A stretch of 64,000 bases of DNA from Costus lasius (GCA_027563935.2 CM050451.1:97305565-97369564); one strand, 5' to 3'; numbered from the stretch's first letter, positions 12,022 through 24,638 are shown. The notes: generated by a model from the letters alone, not told the origin. Numbers and translations are program-made.

Positions 12022-12734
12022 TCACTCTCATTATTTGGATCAAGGAATCTTTCTTCCCAACAAATAATAAATATTATAAACATCAACTAAATTAATCAAT
12101 CAATATCAATTCAAATATCATACTCATATACTGATTTTATCTAAAGATGTAGCTTCACTTTTCAAACCAAATTCATCAAATAATATGTCCACCCAAAATT
12201 TAATTTATCAATCAATGAAAAACTCCATCAGGCAGATATATATTAGAGAAATAAATTTAACATAAAAGGTCAGTCCTAATCACAGGCATAAACACATTCA
12301 TCAACAAGAAAATCATTTCATCAACAAAAATTTCTCCAAAAATAAACTAGGCCACAAAATAAGAATAGAATATATTCATTCAGAATAAAAGTCATACAAG
12401 TCATCATGCATTAGTGTGCACCTCCACAAGGTGCTCAATATCAAAATATCATCAATCATTATACAACCAGATCGAAGTCAGTATCAATAAAGTAAAATCA
12501 AGGCAGGGTAGCGGTGGCGGACACAAAAAGTTTGGAAGAATCATCCTTCCCTATAAAACATGAGACATCAAAAAGATAAAGAAAATGAAATATAAAGAAG
12601 TAAGGAAAGAGATTCTCACAAAACTTTACTCATCAGCATCGGATCCAATCTCTTTTGTGTCCTCGAGGGTAGATTAGTTGGAGCAGGAATAGGTGAAAAC
12701 ACAGATGAGAAATTCTAAAAACGTATGTGGAATC

Positions 12735-13100
12735 GCATACACGAAGGAAATTACGGCCGTACATCAAAATAGTATAGTAGTGCTGAATTTTTTTTTTCTT
12801 TTTTTGAAAATTGGCCAAAAATATGAAACCGTAAAAATTATTATGGTAGTGCCATATTTTTCGCAAATATCTTCAGAACTCTCGGGTAGGAAAACTGCTC
12901 AAATTACGGTACCGTGAAAATGGTTACGGCACCGCCGTAAAAGCGATAAAACTCTCGGGAAGATTTTGAAGCAAAAATATGGCACGTGAAAATGATTACG
13001 GCAGTGCCGTAATGGCGTCAAAACTTTCTGGTCGAAAACATACCCAAAATATGGCACCATAATTTGCATTACGGTGGTGCCATAATTTGCACCAAAATCG
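12735..13100 (-). repeat. Palindrome cluster downstream of gypsy pol
   Basis: About five paired dyads resembling those in the LTR of the same element (for example ATTACGGTACCGTGAA, TTACGGCAGTGCCGTAA, ATTACGGTGGTGCCATAA). The cluster starts about 130 bp after the pol stop. It is outside the LTR, so the element carries the array in two places. Confidence 0.8.
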
Positions 13101-13228
13101 ATTTTACCTACAAAAAGAAAAGAAAATTTAGTTCTAAGGTAAAAATAAAAATAAAAATAAAGTAAAAGGGAATGAACTAAAGTAAGAGTGTTTGGGTTGC
13201 CTCCCAAGAAGCGCTAATTTAAAGGTCA

Positions 13229-14457
13229 TTAGCTTGACCGTTCTGCACTCGGATTTGATCGTGGTTCATCAAGATGAAAATTTTCTCTTTCTTCAATCAG
13301 TTTTTCTTGATAATAATGCTTTAATCTCTGACCGTTAACCTTAAACTCTCCTGTTTCATCACTCCATATGTTCACAGCTCCATAGGGGTAAGTTCTCTTT
13401 ACCTGAAAAGGCTCAGACCATCGAGACCTAAGTTTACCGGGAAAAAGTCTCAATCTAGAATTGAATAAAAGAACAAAGTCACCTAGTTGGAATTCCCTTC
13501 TGAAAATATGTCGATCATGCCATCTTTTAGTCCTCTCCTTATAAATTCTTGTATTTTCGTAAGTAGAGAGTCTAATTTCATCTAGCTCGTTCAATTGCAA
13601 CCTCCGTTTTTCACCCGCGTTCTTTAAGTCAAAGTTTAGTGCTTTGATTGCTCGGAATGCCTTATGCTCTAGTTCTACAGGTAGATGACAGGATTTACTA
13701 TAAACCAATTGAAAAGGAGACATACCTATTGGTGTTTTGAAAGCAGTCCGGTAGGCCCACAGCGCATCAAGTTTGGATGCCCAATCTTTTCTCGTGCGTG
13801 ACACTGTCTTTTTCAGAATTCCCTTGATTTCTCTGTTTGATATTTCAACTTGTCTACTTGTTTGGGAGTGATAAGGTGTTGCAACTCTATGATTTACTCA
13901 ATACTTTCTAAGCAAGGCTGAGAATTTATGTTCTATAAAATGTGAGCCTCCATCACTAATCACTACTCGTGGTGTCCCAAATCGTGGAAATATGATCTTT
14001 TTGAACAGTTTAATAACAACTTTAGAATCATTAGTAGGAGAAGCAAGAGCCTCAACCCATTTTGAAACATAATCAACTGCCACAAGTATATATTTATTAC
14101 CTCCAGAAGATGGAAAAGGTCCATGAAGTCAATCCCCCAAACATCAAATATCTCAACCTCAAGAATATTGGACAATCGCATCTCATGTCTTCTGTTAATA
14201 TTACTTGTCTTTTGACATCTATCATAAGATAAAATTAAGTTTCTAGCATCTTTAAAAATTGAAGGCCAATAAAATCCTGATTGCAACACTTTGAAAGCAG
14301 TTTTCTCAGTACTGGCATGCCCACCATCAGAGGATCCATGACATTGAAATAATATATCTGTGATTTTCTCTTCAGGTATACATGTTCTAAAAATGCCATC
14401 TGCACATCTTCTAAAAACATAAGGCTCATCCCAAAAATAGTGCCTTACCTTAGCCAA
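13229..14457 (-). pseudogene. Gypsy integrase, two lesions
   Basis: Zinc-domain histidines are seen (CHGSSDGGH, about 14350) and a CQK-type end, but the first cysteine is tyrosine (SYDRCQ, about 14215). The core has D in GIDFM (about 14120), D in ISDGGSHF (about 13965) and E in VEISNREI (about 13840). One base is missing after GIDFM near 14115 and shifts the frame. A TGA at 13898-13900 interrupts the core in place of a glycine codon. The C-terminal part ([10 protein letters not shown], about 13490) is a normal gypsy integrase tail. The final stop is at 13229. Confidence 0.9.
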
Positions 14458-14519
14458 GAATCTCTTCTTTTTTTGATAACTTAAATCAGGAGGAAGAACA
14501 TTAGCTACTAGGTAATTTA

Positions 14520-14987
14520 CTATGTCAGCATACCATGGGCTCTGATTTGTTCAATGGCCAAGAGTTGTTCTTCAGGAAAGGAATCATTGATTATATCATT
14601 CTTTTCAGTATCTACCATTATCCTTGAAAGATGATCTGCAACAAAGTTTTCTAATCCCTTTTTATCTTTAATTTCTAAATCAAACTCTTGCAATAGTAAA
14701 ATCCATCTAAGCAAGCGTGGTTTACTATCCTTCTTCTGCATTAAGTACCTTACTATTGAATGATCAGTGTACACTACCACTTTAGAGTCAATCAAGTATG
14801 ATCTAAATTTATCAAAGGCAAACACTATGGCTAAAAGCTCCTTCTTAGTGGTGGTGTAATTCCTCTGTGTCTCATCCAAAGTCCTACTAGCATAATGAAT
14901 AACATAAGGCTTCTTCTCTTTTCTCTATCCCAAAATCGCTCCTATTGCATAATCACTGGCATCACACATGAGCTCAAAGGGTAAATC
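14520..14987 (-). pseudogene. Gypsy RNase H and connection region
   Basis: Begins just after the TGA at 14988-14990 (tryptophan expected), in the same frame as reverse transcriptase, through ELMCDASDYAIGAILG to a second stop TAG at 14925-14927. It then reads [25 protein letters not shown] and [10 protein letters not shown] (about 14765), the usual gypsy RNase H motifs, and ends with FVADHLSRI (about 14630). A frameshift near 14545 separates it from the integrase frame. Confidence 0.88.
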
Positions 14988-15960
14988 TCAATCTGGAGGT
15001 TGAATGATAGGTGCTAAAACCAAAGCTTTCTTTAATTCCTGAAAAGCAGATAAACAATCTTCATCAAAAGAAAATTTAACATCTTTACAAAGTAAATTTG
15101 TAAGAGGTCTAGCAAGTTTAGAGAAATCATTGATGAATCGCCGGTAGAATCCTGCATATCCTAGAAAGCTTCGGACCTCCTTTACTGTAGTGCGCGGCTC
15201 TAATTTTTCTATCACCTCAACTTTGGCTTTGTCAACTTCAATCCCTCTTTCTGAAATCAAGTGCCCCAAAACTATCCCTTGCCTAACCATGAAATGACAT
15301 TTTTCCCAATTAAGCACAAGGTTAGTTTCTTCACACCGCTGCAAAACTCGAGATAAATTAGCCAAACAATCATCAAAAGAAGAACCATATACAGAGAAAT
15401 CATCCATTAATACATCCATAAAATCCTCAATGAAGTCAGAAAAAATAGCCATCATACACCTCTGAAAAGTAGCAGGTGCATTACATAAACCAAAAGGCAT
15501 TCTCCTATATGCAAAAGTACAATATGGGCAAGTGAAAGTGGTTTTATCTTGGTCATCAGAATGTATAGGAATTTGGAAAAACCCAGAGTATCCATCTAAG
15601 AAACAAAAGTGAGAATGGTTTGCAAGCCTTTCAACCATCTGATCAATAAAAGGTAAGGGAAAATGGTCTTTCCTAGTAGCAGCATTCAATTTTCTATAAT
15701 CTATGCACATGCGCCAACTAGTTACTGTCCTAACAGGAATCAATTCATTATCTTTATTTTTCATGACAGTTACCCCCCTTCTTAGGAACACAATGTACAA
15801 GATTTACCCATTTACTGTCAGAGATAGGATAGATAATACCTGCATTAAGTAATTTCAGAACCTCCTTTTTTACAACTTCCTTCATAGAGGGGTTAAGTCT
15901 CCTTTGAAAATATGTATGTGGCTTGTGTTCCTCTTCCATCAAGATCCTGTGCATACAAAA
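14988..15960 (-). pseudogene. Gypsy reverse transcriptase with frameshift
   Basis: Motifs in order: ISDSKWV and VPKKGG (about 15780-15825), then one extra base in a G run near 15775-15785 that shifts the frame. Then come WRMCIDYRKLN (about 15690), FPLPFIDQM (about 15650), FCFLDGYSGF (about 15590), MPFGLCNAPATFQRCM (about 15480), the catalytic LMDDFSVYG (about 15400) and GHLISERGIEVD (about 15250). All catalytic aspartates remain. The first M at 15800 is not the natural start; it lies upstream in the neighbouring frame. Confidence 0.92.
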
Positions 15961-16379
15961 AGAGGGGTTAATTCCTTTTAAGTCATCGATTGTGTACCCA
16001 ATTACCTTTCTATGAATCCTTAATTCTTTGAGAAGTAAATCTGTCTCCCTTTTTTCAAGTTGTGCATCAACAATAACCGGGTAAGTAGAATTAGGACCAA
16101 GAAATTCATAACGAAGGTTATCAGGTAAAACTTTAAGTTCTATTTTTGGAGCCTTCTTTTCTTCTCTCTTTTCATCATCATAAGCACTGCAGTCTAATAA
16201 TTCATTAATTTCAGAATTGGTTTCTACATTAGAATCAAGAACAGAATCAGAATCAGAATCATATTCAGAGGTTTCAACAAATAAATCACTAAGATCATAG
16301 TCAATGTTATCTATAGTATGTATACTACAACATGATCTAGAATTTGATGGGTTTTTCATGGTTTCATTCAAGTCATATT

Positions 16380-16878
16380 TGATTCTTTCATCTCCAATGT
16401 TAAGTGTAAGTTTACCATTCTTTACATCAATAATTGCTCCTGCTGTGCCTAAGAACGGTCTACCAAGAATAATGGGGATTTTTGCATCTTCCTCCATCTC
16501 AAGAACTACAAAATCTGTTGGAATGAAATATTTACCTTCTTGGATAGGCACATCTTTAAGAATCCCTACAAGATACTTAACTGAACGATCGGCAAGCTGC
16601 AAAGATATTGAAGTTGGTTTAAGCTCTCCCATGTCCAATTTCCTGCAAACAGACAATGACATTAGACTTACACTAGCACATAAATCACATAAGGCTCAGT
16701 CAAAAGTCATACTTCCAATGAAACAAGGAATAGAGAAACTACCTAGATCCTTTAATTTCGGTGGCAACTTGTTTTGGCTAATAGCACTACACTCTTCAGT
16801 TAGAGCTACAGTACCATAGTCCTCTATATTTCTCTTATTAGATAAAATTTCTTTCAAAAATTTAGCATATGTGGGCAT
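16380..16878 (-). pseudogene. Gypsy aspartic protease region
   Basis: The frame MPTYAKFLKEIL at 16878 continues gag after a shift and stops at TGA (16696-16698). The same frame then reads ALCDLCASVSLM; gypsy proteases here normally have D-L/S/T-G-A, so the catalytic glycine is cysteine. The flap-like IILGRPFLGTAGA lies near 16450. The domain is recognisable but both stopped and altered at its active site. Confidence 0.82.
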
Positions 16879-18144
16879 TTGAGATAAAGCTTCATAAATG
16901 GAATATTAATATAAAGCTTCTTTAAAACATCAAGGAATTTCCCAAATTGCTTATCTAATTTTGCTTGCACTAACCTTTGGGGAAAAGGTATAGGTGGCCT
17001 ATAGGGTGCAGGAGAATTAGGTTTAGAAACATCAATCTGACATGGCTCATCACCTTTTGGTTCATCACCCTGGTGAGGTGACAAACTAGTTTGGGACTGC
17101 TCATGTACAGAAAACTTTTCCAAATCTAATTCATTGTCATCTTCATTAATAGGCTCTTTTTCATTATCCTCAACTCTCTCTTTAGGTTTATCTAATTGCC
17201 TCCCACTTCTAGTAATGATAGCATTACAGTGCTCCCTAGGGTTCAATTCAGGATTAGCAGGTATTTGGTTTTCTAAAGTTTTGTTGTGAGTTGCTAAAGA
17301 TCTTACTTGAGAAGTAAGCTGACAAACTATCCTTTTAAGATCTTCAATCTCCTTATTTTGATTTGGCATTAATTGATTTTGACAAGCCATAAACTTTTCA
17401 AGCATGGATTCTACACTAAAAGAGTTTACCTTTTTAGACACAATTCGCCATCCATCATTCTCATTCTTACCATGTTGATGACTATGTAGCATTTCTCATT
17501 CAGTAGCCCATTGGTTATGGTTCAAGGCCATCTCCTCAAACAAGGTGAAAGCATCTTCAATTATTTTGCTCATGAGTGCTCCTCCTGCAACAGCATCAAC
17601 AATTAGACGGGTATTATAAAGTAAACCATTATAAAAAACTATGTATTAAAACCCAATTCTCAAGGCCATGGTGAGAACACTTCTGTTGTAAATCATTAAA
17701 ACGCTCTCATGCCTCACTAAAAGACTCGCCATCCTTCTGTGTAAAGCTTGTGATCTGGTTTCTCAACTGGATGGTCTTGCTAGGTGGAAAATATTTCATC
17801 AATAAAGCATTTGACAATTGATCCCATGTAGTGAGGGTACCGGTAGGTCGAGATTGTAGCCAAGAGCATGCTCGGTTCTTGAGAGAAAAAAGAAACAATC
17901 TTAGTTTTAATGCATCATCAGAAACTCCATTAATTTTATTGGTGTTGCAATATTCAAGAAAAAGATATAAATGTTGATAAGGGTCTTCAGGTGGTGATCC
18001 TCCAAACTGATTTTGCTGTATCATGGAAAGGAAAGCTGGCTTAATTTTAAAATTATTAGCCTCGACAGTTGGTCTGGCAATACTAAAGTGTATTTCCTGT
18101 GGCCTAGGGGCTGCATAGTCCCTAAGTGATCTTTTGTCTGCCAT
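16854..18144 (-). pseudogene. gag: Gypsy gag, several lesions
   Basis: The N-terminal frame (18144-17707) starts with ATG (MADKRSLRDYAAP) and has the retrotransposon gag core (DPYQHLYLFLEYC, SWLQSRPTG, KYFPPSKT). It ends at a TGA where tryptophan is expected. Gag-like reading then continues with one inserted T in a T run near 17630 and a TGA (arginine expected) near 17495. The second long frame (17492-16854) is hydrophilic, contains the RSGRQL motif typical of Athila gag and lacks a zinc knuckle. One base is missing near 16895, which pushes the end out of register with the protease frame. Confidence 0.88.
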
Positions 18145-18279
18145 TAGATCTAAGCTTCCTGTGCAATCTAAAGTAGATAGATCAAATAACTCAAAATAAG
18201 CAGAAAAGAATAGAAAAATAGAAAATAAAACCTAGTCTAGCAATACTTTCAATATCTTCAATATTGACAAAAACCAAGG
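18145..18279 (-). other. Gypsy leader between primer site and gag
   Basis: Short AT-rich stretch; no feature seen. Confidence 0.6.
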
Positions 18280-18297
18280 TCCCCGGCAACGGCACCA
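18280..18297 (-). other. Gypsy primer binding site, tRNA-Asp type
   Basis: On the minus strand it reads TGGTGCCGTTGCCGGGGA, one mismatch from the TGGCGCCGTTGCCGGGGA used by plant Athila elements. It follows the LTR end by a few bases. Confidence 0.88.
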
Positions 18298-18303
18298 AAA
18301 ACT

Positions 18304-20231
18304 TATTGTGCTTGCAAGTGCACGGATACTCGAAGTAATATTTAAGATATCGAACCACAGAGACCTCGTTTATCAAGTACCGAATAATCAATTTTTTTAC
18401 TAGCTAGGTAGTCGGAAATATGACAGCAAATTATCGAAAGCTACACAAAAATATCAGAGAGAGAAACTGGGACTAGAGTTTCATCTACCTTAATTTCAAT
18501 GACTAGATATGAAATATATGTTCGTCAGTCTAATTTTATTATGATAAAGATATAATTTACTTCATAAAGAAAGCATCTCACTATCGTGCAGATAATTTAC
18601 AAAGAACTAATCCTCACTCTCATGCAGGATTTATTCAATGTTAAATATAAGTAAATCATTGACAAAGAACTCAAGGATCACTTTCGTGCATCCGAATTCT
18701 ATGTCAATTATCTCAAGTGAAAACTACATACTTTCATACTATAGTTTTCACAGGTTCTGTTTAAGGTTCTCGAACAATCAAATACTTAATTTCTTACAGT
18801 ATTATCATGTTTATTTTAGTAACTCAATCCTTAATCAGATTATCAACATGGCAATAAACTTCTAAAACCTAGAAATAAGAACGAACCTAATTTCTTACGA
18901 TTAGTTCCTAAATCATGATTCTAGAGTTCCAAGTTCTCGCAAGTCACCTTTCAGTTCATATCGCAAAAACTCTAAAACATGAAGACAAAATGAATCTATG
19001 GAGAATTAAAGACAACAATCAAGTAAGCAGAATTATCATATTAAAATTGTACTGACGAAATAAAAGTCATCTAATCATAATAAATTAAAGGGAATTACTC
19101 CCCCATGTCCTAAAAGATGTCTAAGCTAGTATGGTAGAAGAATTACAATAATCTATAGTATCAAAGGATTAGAAATCGAAGAAAAAGGAGAAGAGCAAAT
19201 AACAACATGACTGTAATGAAAATTACAGCCATAATTTACACTATGAACAGTGCTGGTGACGATTCTTCTGTTGATTTCTCCTCCGATCGATCTCCTTTCG
19301 CTCTGAAACTTCTAGGGTATGTTCTCCTCCTCCATGCGAAACTTCCCTTCAACTATCACAGACGGAGATGCATTGTACACTTCGCGGCGGCGAAAACTAG
19401 GGTGACGGCAAGAATCGCGATTTTTCTCTGAATCGTGGATCAAAATTGGGGCTTTTTGTGTGATAACGCCCTCCTCTGTCTGACGAGTCTTTCCCTTTTT
19501 ACGAATCTCAAATTGGTGGCCTGGATCGTCCGAAATCATTCGCGTAAGAATAGGGCTTCAAAAATATCCGTGAAACTCGGCTGTCCAGGTTAAGATTACA
19601 GCCGTGTTTTTGGTTACGGCAGTGCCGTAATAACTACAGCTGTTCTCGGTATAGAAATCGACCGGAATTACGATACCGTGAAAACCATTACGGTAGTGCC
19701 GTAATTCCTGCAAATCTCTCGGGTGAAATTCCTCTCCAAATTACGGCCCGTAATATTGGTTACAGCACTGCCGTAAAACCTGCCAAACTTTATGTACAAA
19801 AAGAGATCCAAAATACGGCCCGTGAAATCTATTACAGCAGGTCTGTGATTTCTTCAAAAATTTTCTGTGCAAAAAGAGACCCAAAATACGGCAGTGCTCA
19901 GAAAATACGGTAGTACCGGAGTTTGTTCTGTAGGTGCAGTGAAACCACGATACCGTAATTTGGATTACGGCCCTACCGTATTTTGGTCTGAAGCTCTGAT
20001 CCTCGTGAAATTTGACATGCAATCTTCTCTTGATGGTGGGAATTCATCTATGAATTTGCTTGAAAACGCCTCAAAATAGTGCATTTTTACCTGAAAATTA
20101 TGAAAAACCTGAAAAAGTGTAGATTCTACAATATTTGATAAATAAGGCATAAAAATAAGCAAAAAAGTATGAATATGACACAAAAAGAGCTATGAAATGG
20201 CACAAAATATATTATAAATTTTGGTGTATCA
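18304..20231 (-). repeat. Gypsy 5' LTR, uninterrupted
   Basis: 1928 bp, starting TGATACACC on the minus strand at 20231 (one base deleted relative to TGATGACACC) and ending ...CACAATA at 18304, where the other LTR ends ...CACAACA. Both ends match the other LTR and the CATAC duplication. Confidence 0.93.
19570..19985 (-). repeat. Palindrome array in the U3 part of the gypsy 5' LTR
   Basis: Six paired-dyad units about 70-90 bp apart. Clear members: TTACGGCAGTGCCGTAA, ATTACGGTAGTGCCGTAAT, ATTACGGCCCGTAAT. Each unit is a short dyad, about 8-12 bases, then a longer dyad. The array lies about 245-660 bp from the LTR 5' end. Confidence 0.85.
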
Positions 20232-20236
20232 CATAC
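20232..20236. repeat. Right target-site duplication CATAC
   Basis: Matches 295-299. Confidence 0.9.
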
Positions 20237-23200
20237 TTATAACATGGTGTCAATATATGAAGTGGAGGTAAAAGCACATAAATAAGAAAGAGAACATTTT
20301 AGTAAGACACCAAAAGGATTAGAAGACAAGGGGCAAACTACTTGTGATGAACTAATCGAAATTAATCTTTGATCAATAGAGGGTGCTATGTATACCTATA
20401 TAAGTACATAACTCTCCGTATAAAAAAGAAACTAACTAAAAACATTCCTCCAGAGTTTAGTGATTGTTTTACTGTGGGGGTTACATTTTTAAATGTAATA
20501 GACCTTTTTTAAATTCACCTTATATTAATAAAGCTTTTTGTTTAATGGGTTATGGCTTCCAATGAACGCAAGCACTCATTGTTAATTACCCCTAAAATCA
20601 GAAAACCTTTGGTTAAAAGATCTACATAAATAAATAACATTCCACAAATTGGAGGGCAAAATGATTTATAAATATCATATTAATACATGGCTCATGAACA
20701 ACTTAAAATTTAAAGCAATCTTCATTAGTCAAAGAAAGGCTTATCAGTGGATATCCGATTTTTTAAGAACATATGGGTATTTGAATACTCGACCTTAATG
20801 GCTTATAAGTTTATAAGATTTGGTATGCACTCCGCTTTTATGGCTTGTAAGCATTTGAGCTTGAGATACTCGACCTTGATGGTTTGTGAGTATTTGGATT
20901 TAGAAAGTACTCAGCCTTGACAGCTTGTGAGTATTTGAACTTGAGATACTCGGCTTTAATGCCTTGTGAATAGTTGGATATGGAAGGTACTCGGCCTTAA
21001 TGGTTTGTGAGTACTTGAACTTGAGATTGGTTGCTTCGGCCTTGACACTACAAACACGATGTTATCTTGAGGAGCTACAAGCATCGACATATGCATCCCC
21101 CAAACAATATTACATCATGGTGTGCCGAGACTTTAGCACTTTTAAGATTGATGAATATCAAGCTTTGAAGGATTATAGATGCTTGGCGAATACTCGGTCT
21201 AGATGTTTGCGAGCGTTAAGCTTGATAAGCATTCCACTTCACTGACTTGTGAACTTTTGAAACATTAGTTTGACTTTGGCTTAGTCATTAATCCGTAACG
21301 CGAATATAGTTATCAAGATTTGTAACCTATTCTATCCATAACATCAAACAAGAATTGACAAATTGGAACAAGAACCGTTGAATTGAGGCCTATTTTAATC
21401 AGAACCATTTGTTTGAATTCAAAGTTGGGTTCAATTTTGACTCTTGAATTGCGGCAAATTTGGTTATATTATAGGTTCATATTAGGCTTTAGGTTTGGAT
21501 CTAAATCTAATTGAATTTAGATTTGTTAAACAGAAGCAGTTGCATTTCTTGCAATTTTCCTTGGCTGCAGTTTCTAAGCTCTTAATACTATGTCAGTCCA
21601 CTATTTTTTTTGTTGACGACAAGTGGGGAAGACTGCTGAATAATCCAAATTGATGGATTGTATCTCCTTTTGTTTCTTTAATCTTTCCCCTTTCCTTATG
21701 AACCATTAGCTGCTGCCATATCATTGGAATCTTACCTTGAAGTGGATTTCAACGTTGTAAAATTTATCTAATTCTTTTTCTGAATTGGATTGGTATTATT
21801 TTTAGTTCATAATGCCGTGTTAATTTATCTGATTTTTTTTTTCGTTTAGCATATTTCCAATTTTATACTATATGATAAAAATTTATGGTTCAATATATGC
21901 ATGAACATATAAAGAAATGTTTAGCCTCAACCCAGAAATTACAGTTCATAGCCTATCCATTAATCTAAATATTACCGTAAAATAAGCACAAGAAAGGATA
22001 AGAATAACATAGGAAGAACAAATTACCACTGAAACAAAAAAAGTTTGTAGAAGCTGACTTCATTAGGAAAGAGAAGTATGTAGATTGGTTAGTGATGTAA
22101 CCACAAATGCATAATTATATTAAAGTAATAAAATAGATTTTCATTCCTATGAATATCTAAAATTAAGCACCAATTAACCTTGATTTTATAATCTAGGCGA
22201 ATCAATTTTAATGATTAAGATGAAAATAGAAAATTAGGGAAACAAATATCAATGCAGTTAAATTTTTGAGAAATAAGGATTCGCCACCATGAACTCAAAT
22301 AATAATCAATTATGGCACTCCCAAATACCAAATAAATTAGTAGGATATGTTAAAGGGATTTTTCTTCCAAATTACAGGTTGTACTCTCTCTGTAGCCTAA
22401 CCTATTGTCTCATTACACTAATCCCCAACTCTTGTTGGCCTATTAATGTAATCAAACTCATTAAGTTTTAAGTAAATTGTTGTTCCCTCAAATAATGGGG
22501 GCAGGCCTCTCATAGCATGGGTGGTGTGGCGCATGGTCTGCGGGGGGTGGGGTGGCCCGAGCGGCAGGATTAGGGTTAGGGTTTTATTATTTTAGTTAAG
22601 GGTAGAATTATAATTTTCATAGGCAAGGTGGGTTCATGAAAATCCCACAATCCACCCCGACCTGACTTCTATATGTCTGATTTTACTAAACCCGATCCGA
22701 CTCTCGGTCAACTTGGATTTTCTCCAATTAAATCGAGGCAGGAAGGTTGGGTCGAGTGGGGGTGGGTTTTTATGTCTTTCCTAATGAGATATATCATTAT
22801 AATACTTTTAAACATGAGTAAATGAATGCAATCAAACAAAAATAAAGAAAATAAAAATCAAACAATTCTCTCATAAAAGTTTGTCGTCAAAACTATTTTC
22901 TAGATGTTGCTTGTGATTGTATTCACAGTCGTGATTGTGTTTGCAAGTATAGTTGGTGAAGCCTACTTCTCTCATAAAAGTTTTTCTATTTCCCTAGAAA
23001 TTTGACAAAGGATCCCAGCCAAAATCCTCCTCCTTGCCCTTGACCTTCCTCTTGTGGATTTGTGTGCGCTAGAGCCTGTTCCTCTAGGTTCCAAGTATCA
23101 TCGCTCGCCTATGTTTGCTTAGTCGCTGAACACACTTCTCAGCATTAATTTGGAGCAAGGAGGTAGTGGAACAGTGTCAAAATTATTTGCTATGTCGCCA

Positions 23201-24633
23201 TCTGGATGCTCTCCCTTTGCCCTAAGGTTTAGGCTTCTTCAAATAGGCTAGTAGGGGTCTGGATTTGAAGAGAAAAAGTCACTAGTTCATCCACAAAACT
23301 CGGGCTCGATCTACATAATCATGGTTATGGTTGTGATCACGACCTATTGATTGCTTCTTCTGCACTGATGTTAGAATCATGGCCCACGATTGTGACCACT
23401 ACCTAGACCATGATTCTCAAGAAATCTCCAAGTTACATGAAAATTATTGCATAGCATCATTTTTCTAAAAAAAAGTGTTATTGCAATTTGAAAATATTTA
23501 GGTTCTATCGGTGCCCTTGAATCACAGCCCTTGATTGGATTCATGAGCCAAATTTTTGTTTAACTTAGGGCTTCAAATTTGTGAGTCCCTTTTGTCACAA
23601 AGAATATTGTTGTGGCTAAATATATTCAAAATTGCTAATTTTTATGGTATCTTTCTTAAAAATTCACAAAAAATAGAGTAACAATAATTTTATGCTATAG
23701 ATAGTAAAGTAGGGCAAAATTTTATGCCAAGAGAGGAAAATATGACACGTTAATATTAATATTAAATACACATGAAAAATACTATAAAAAATTATGTTAT
23801 CAGATAGTAAATATTGTTCCAGTAAATAAGAAAAATGGCAAACAAATTTATGTTGATTTTAGAGACTTAAATAATGAATGTGTCCTAATGATGATTTTCT
23901 ACTCTAATAAGCAACTCAATATTAAAATTCAATGTATTCCCATTCATGAATTTGTCATCCAATTATAATCAAATTAAAATGACATCAAAAAACAAAAACA
24001 CACATCATTCCATATACCTGTTAGGATATTTTATTATACTATCATGTCATTTAGATTAAAGAACGCAAGCACAATATATTAAAGAGTAATGAACTCGCAT
24101 TCCCAAGTACAATCTTAAAATGAACCTCTTAAATGTGCATTTCGAATTTCATGTGAAAAATTTCTAAGATTCATTAATATAAAGAAGAATCAAGATAGAC
24201 AATTTGAAAATAAAATCAATTATTTAATATGGCACCACTAAAAATCTCATATAGCTCAAATTATTTAAAGGGCATTTAGCTTTTCTCAACCGGTTTATTT
24301 CTAACATATTTAGACGAATTCATAGCATCTTGAAATTAACAAAGAAAAGTGCTCAATGAATGAGAGACTTAAATTGGGCAATAGCAAGGTGCAAGGACGA
24401 CGACCTTGACTCCAAACAGATTGAAGGAATCATATGACTGTAATCAAATGGAAGGATCTTTTAACAAACACAAAGAAAAAAAAAATGAGGAAAAGAAAAG
24501 AGGGACTACTGATCTAAGGGAATCTGTTATCGTATCTAGACAATTAAAGGAGGAACTATAATGAACAGTGGAAGTTTATGTTCCAAAAAAAAAAACAAAA
24601 AATACCCTTCAACATTTGAGTGAGATACACAAC
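20237..24633. other. AT-rich intergenic sequence, no gene seen
   Basis: Mostly AT-rich with short non-coding frames (21000-21245, 22289-22471). It holds a minisatellite (20785-21050). A GC-richer patch at 22490-22790 has CCCGACC-type words like the subterminal repeats of the hAT element at 35955. At 22910-23420, words such as CACAGTCGTGATTGTG may be worn relatives of the LTR palindromes. Neither can be assigned firmly. Confidence 0.5.
20785..21050 (-). repeat. Minisatellite, ~40-bp unit, about six copies
   Basis: Repeats of a unit like ACTCGGCCTTGATGGCTTGT followed by GAGTATTTGAACTTGAGAT. The complement of this unit resembles the AT-rich arrays at 37985-38690 and 45575-47310 (CAAATATTCATAAGCC...CAAAAGGTC), so I treat it as the same family in opposite orientation. 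Confidence 0.6.
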
Positions 24634-24638
24634 CTTGG
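24634..24638. repeat. Target-site duplication CTTGG, left
   Basis: Identical to 26914-26918 on the other side of the compact LTR element. Confidence 0.88.

Larger units (their letters stand above)
11381..13228 (-). other. Gypsy 3' non-coding internal region
   Basis: AT-rich sequence between the end of integrase and the polypurine tract. It holds no long frame and no env-like gene. It includes a paired-motif structure (11862-12021) and a palindrome cluster (12735-13100). Just after pol, near 13195-13225, it has the TTGGGAGGCAACCC-type sequence that follows pol in many Athila/Tat elements. Confidence 0.75.
300..20231 (-). mobile_element. Athila-like Ty3/gypsy retrotransposon, decayed, hosting a nested copia
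   Basis: Minus-strand element in the order 5' LTR (18304-20231), tRNA-Asp-type primer site (18280-18297), gag, protease, reverse transcriptase, RNase H, integrase, a ~1.9-kb non-coding 3' region and a 3' LTR (300-649 plus 9766-11345). Without the 9.1-kb copia insertion it is about 10.8 kb, normal for Athila. The Athila assignment rests on the gag fold remnants, the NAIITRSGR-type motif in late gag, the primer site and the TGATGACACC LTR start. No env-like frame is seen after integrase. Every coding domain carries stops or frameshifts, so it is not autonomous. In the first 350 bp the LTRs differ at about 17 positions by eye, far more than those of the nested copia, which fits the nesting order. 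Confidence 0.92.

Noticed and set aside
11381..13228. An env-like gene after gypsy integrase, as in some Athila elements
   Set aside because: No frame longer than about 100 codons on the sense strand, no membrane or signal segments; only non-coding motifs seen.
22575..22596. Telomere-like TTAGGGTTAGGG
   Set aside because: Only two units, and the hexamer is not the usual plant heptamer TTTAGGG; best seen as a chance word.
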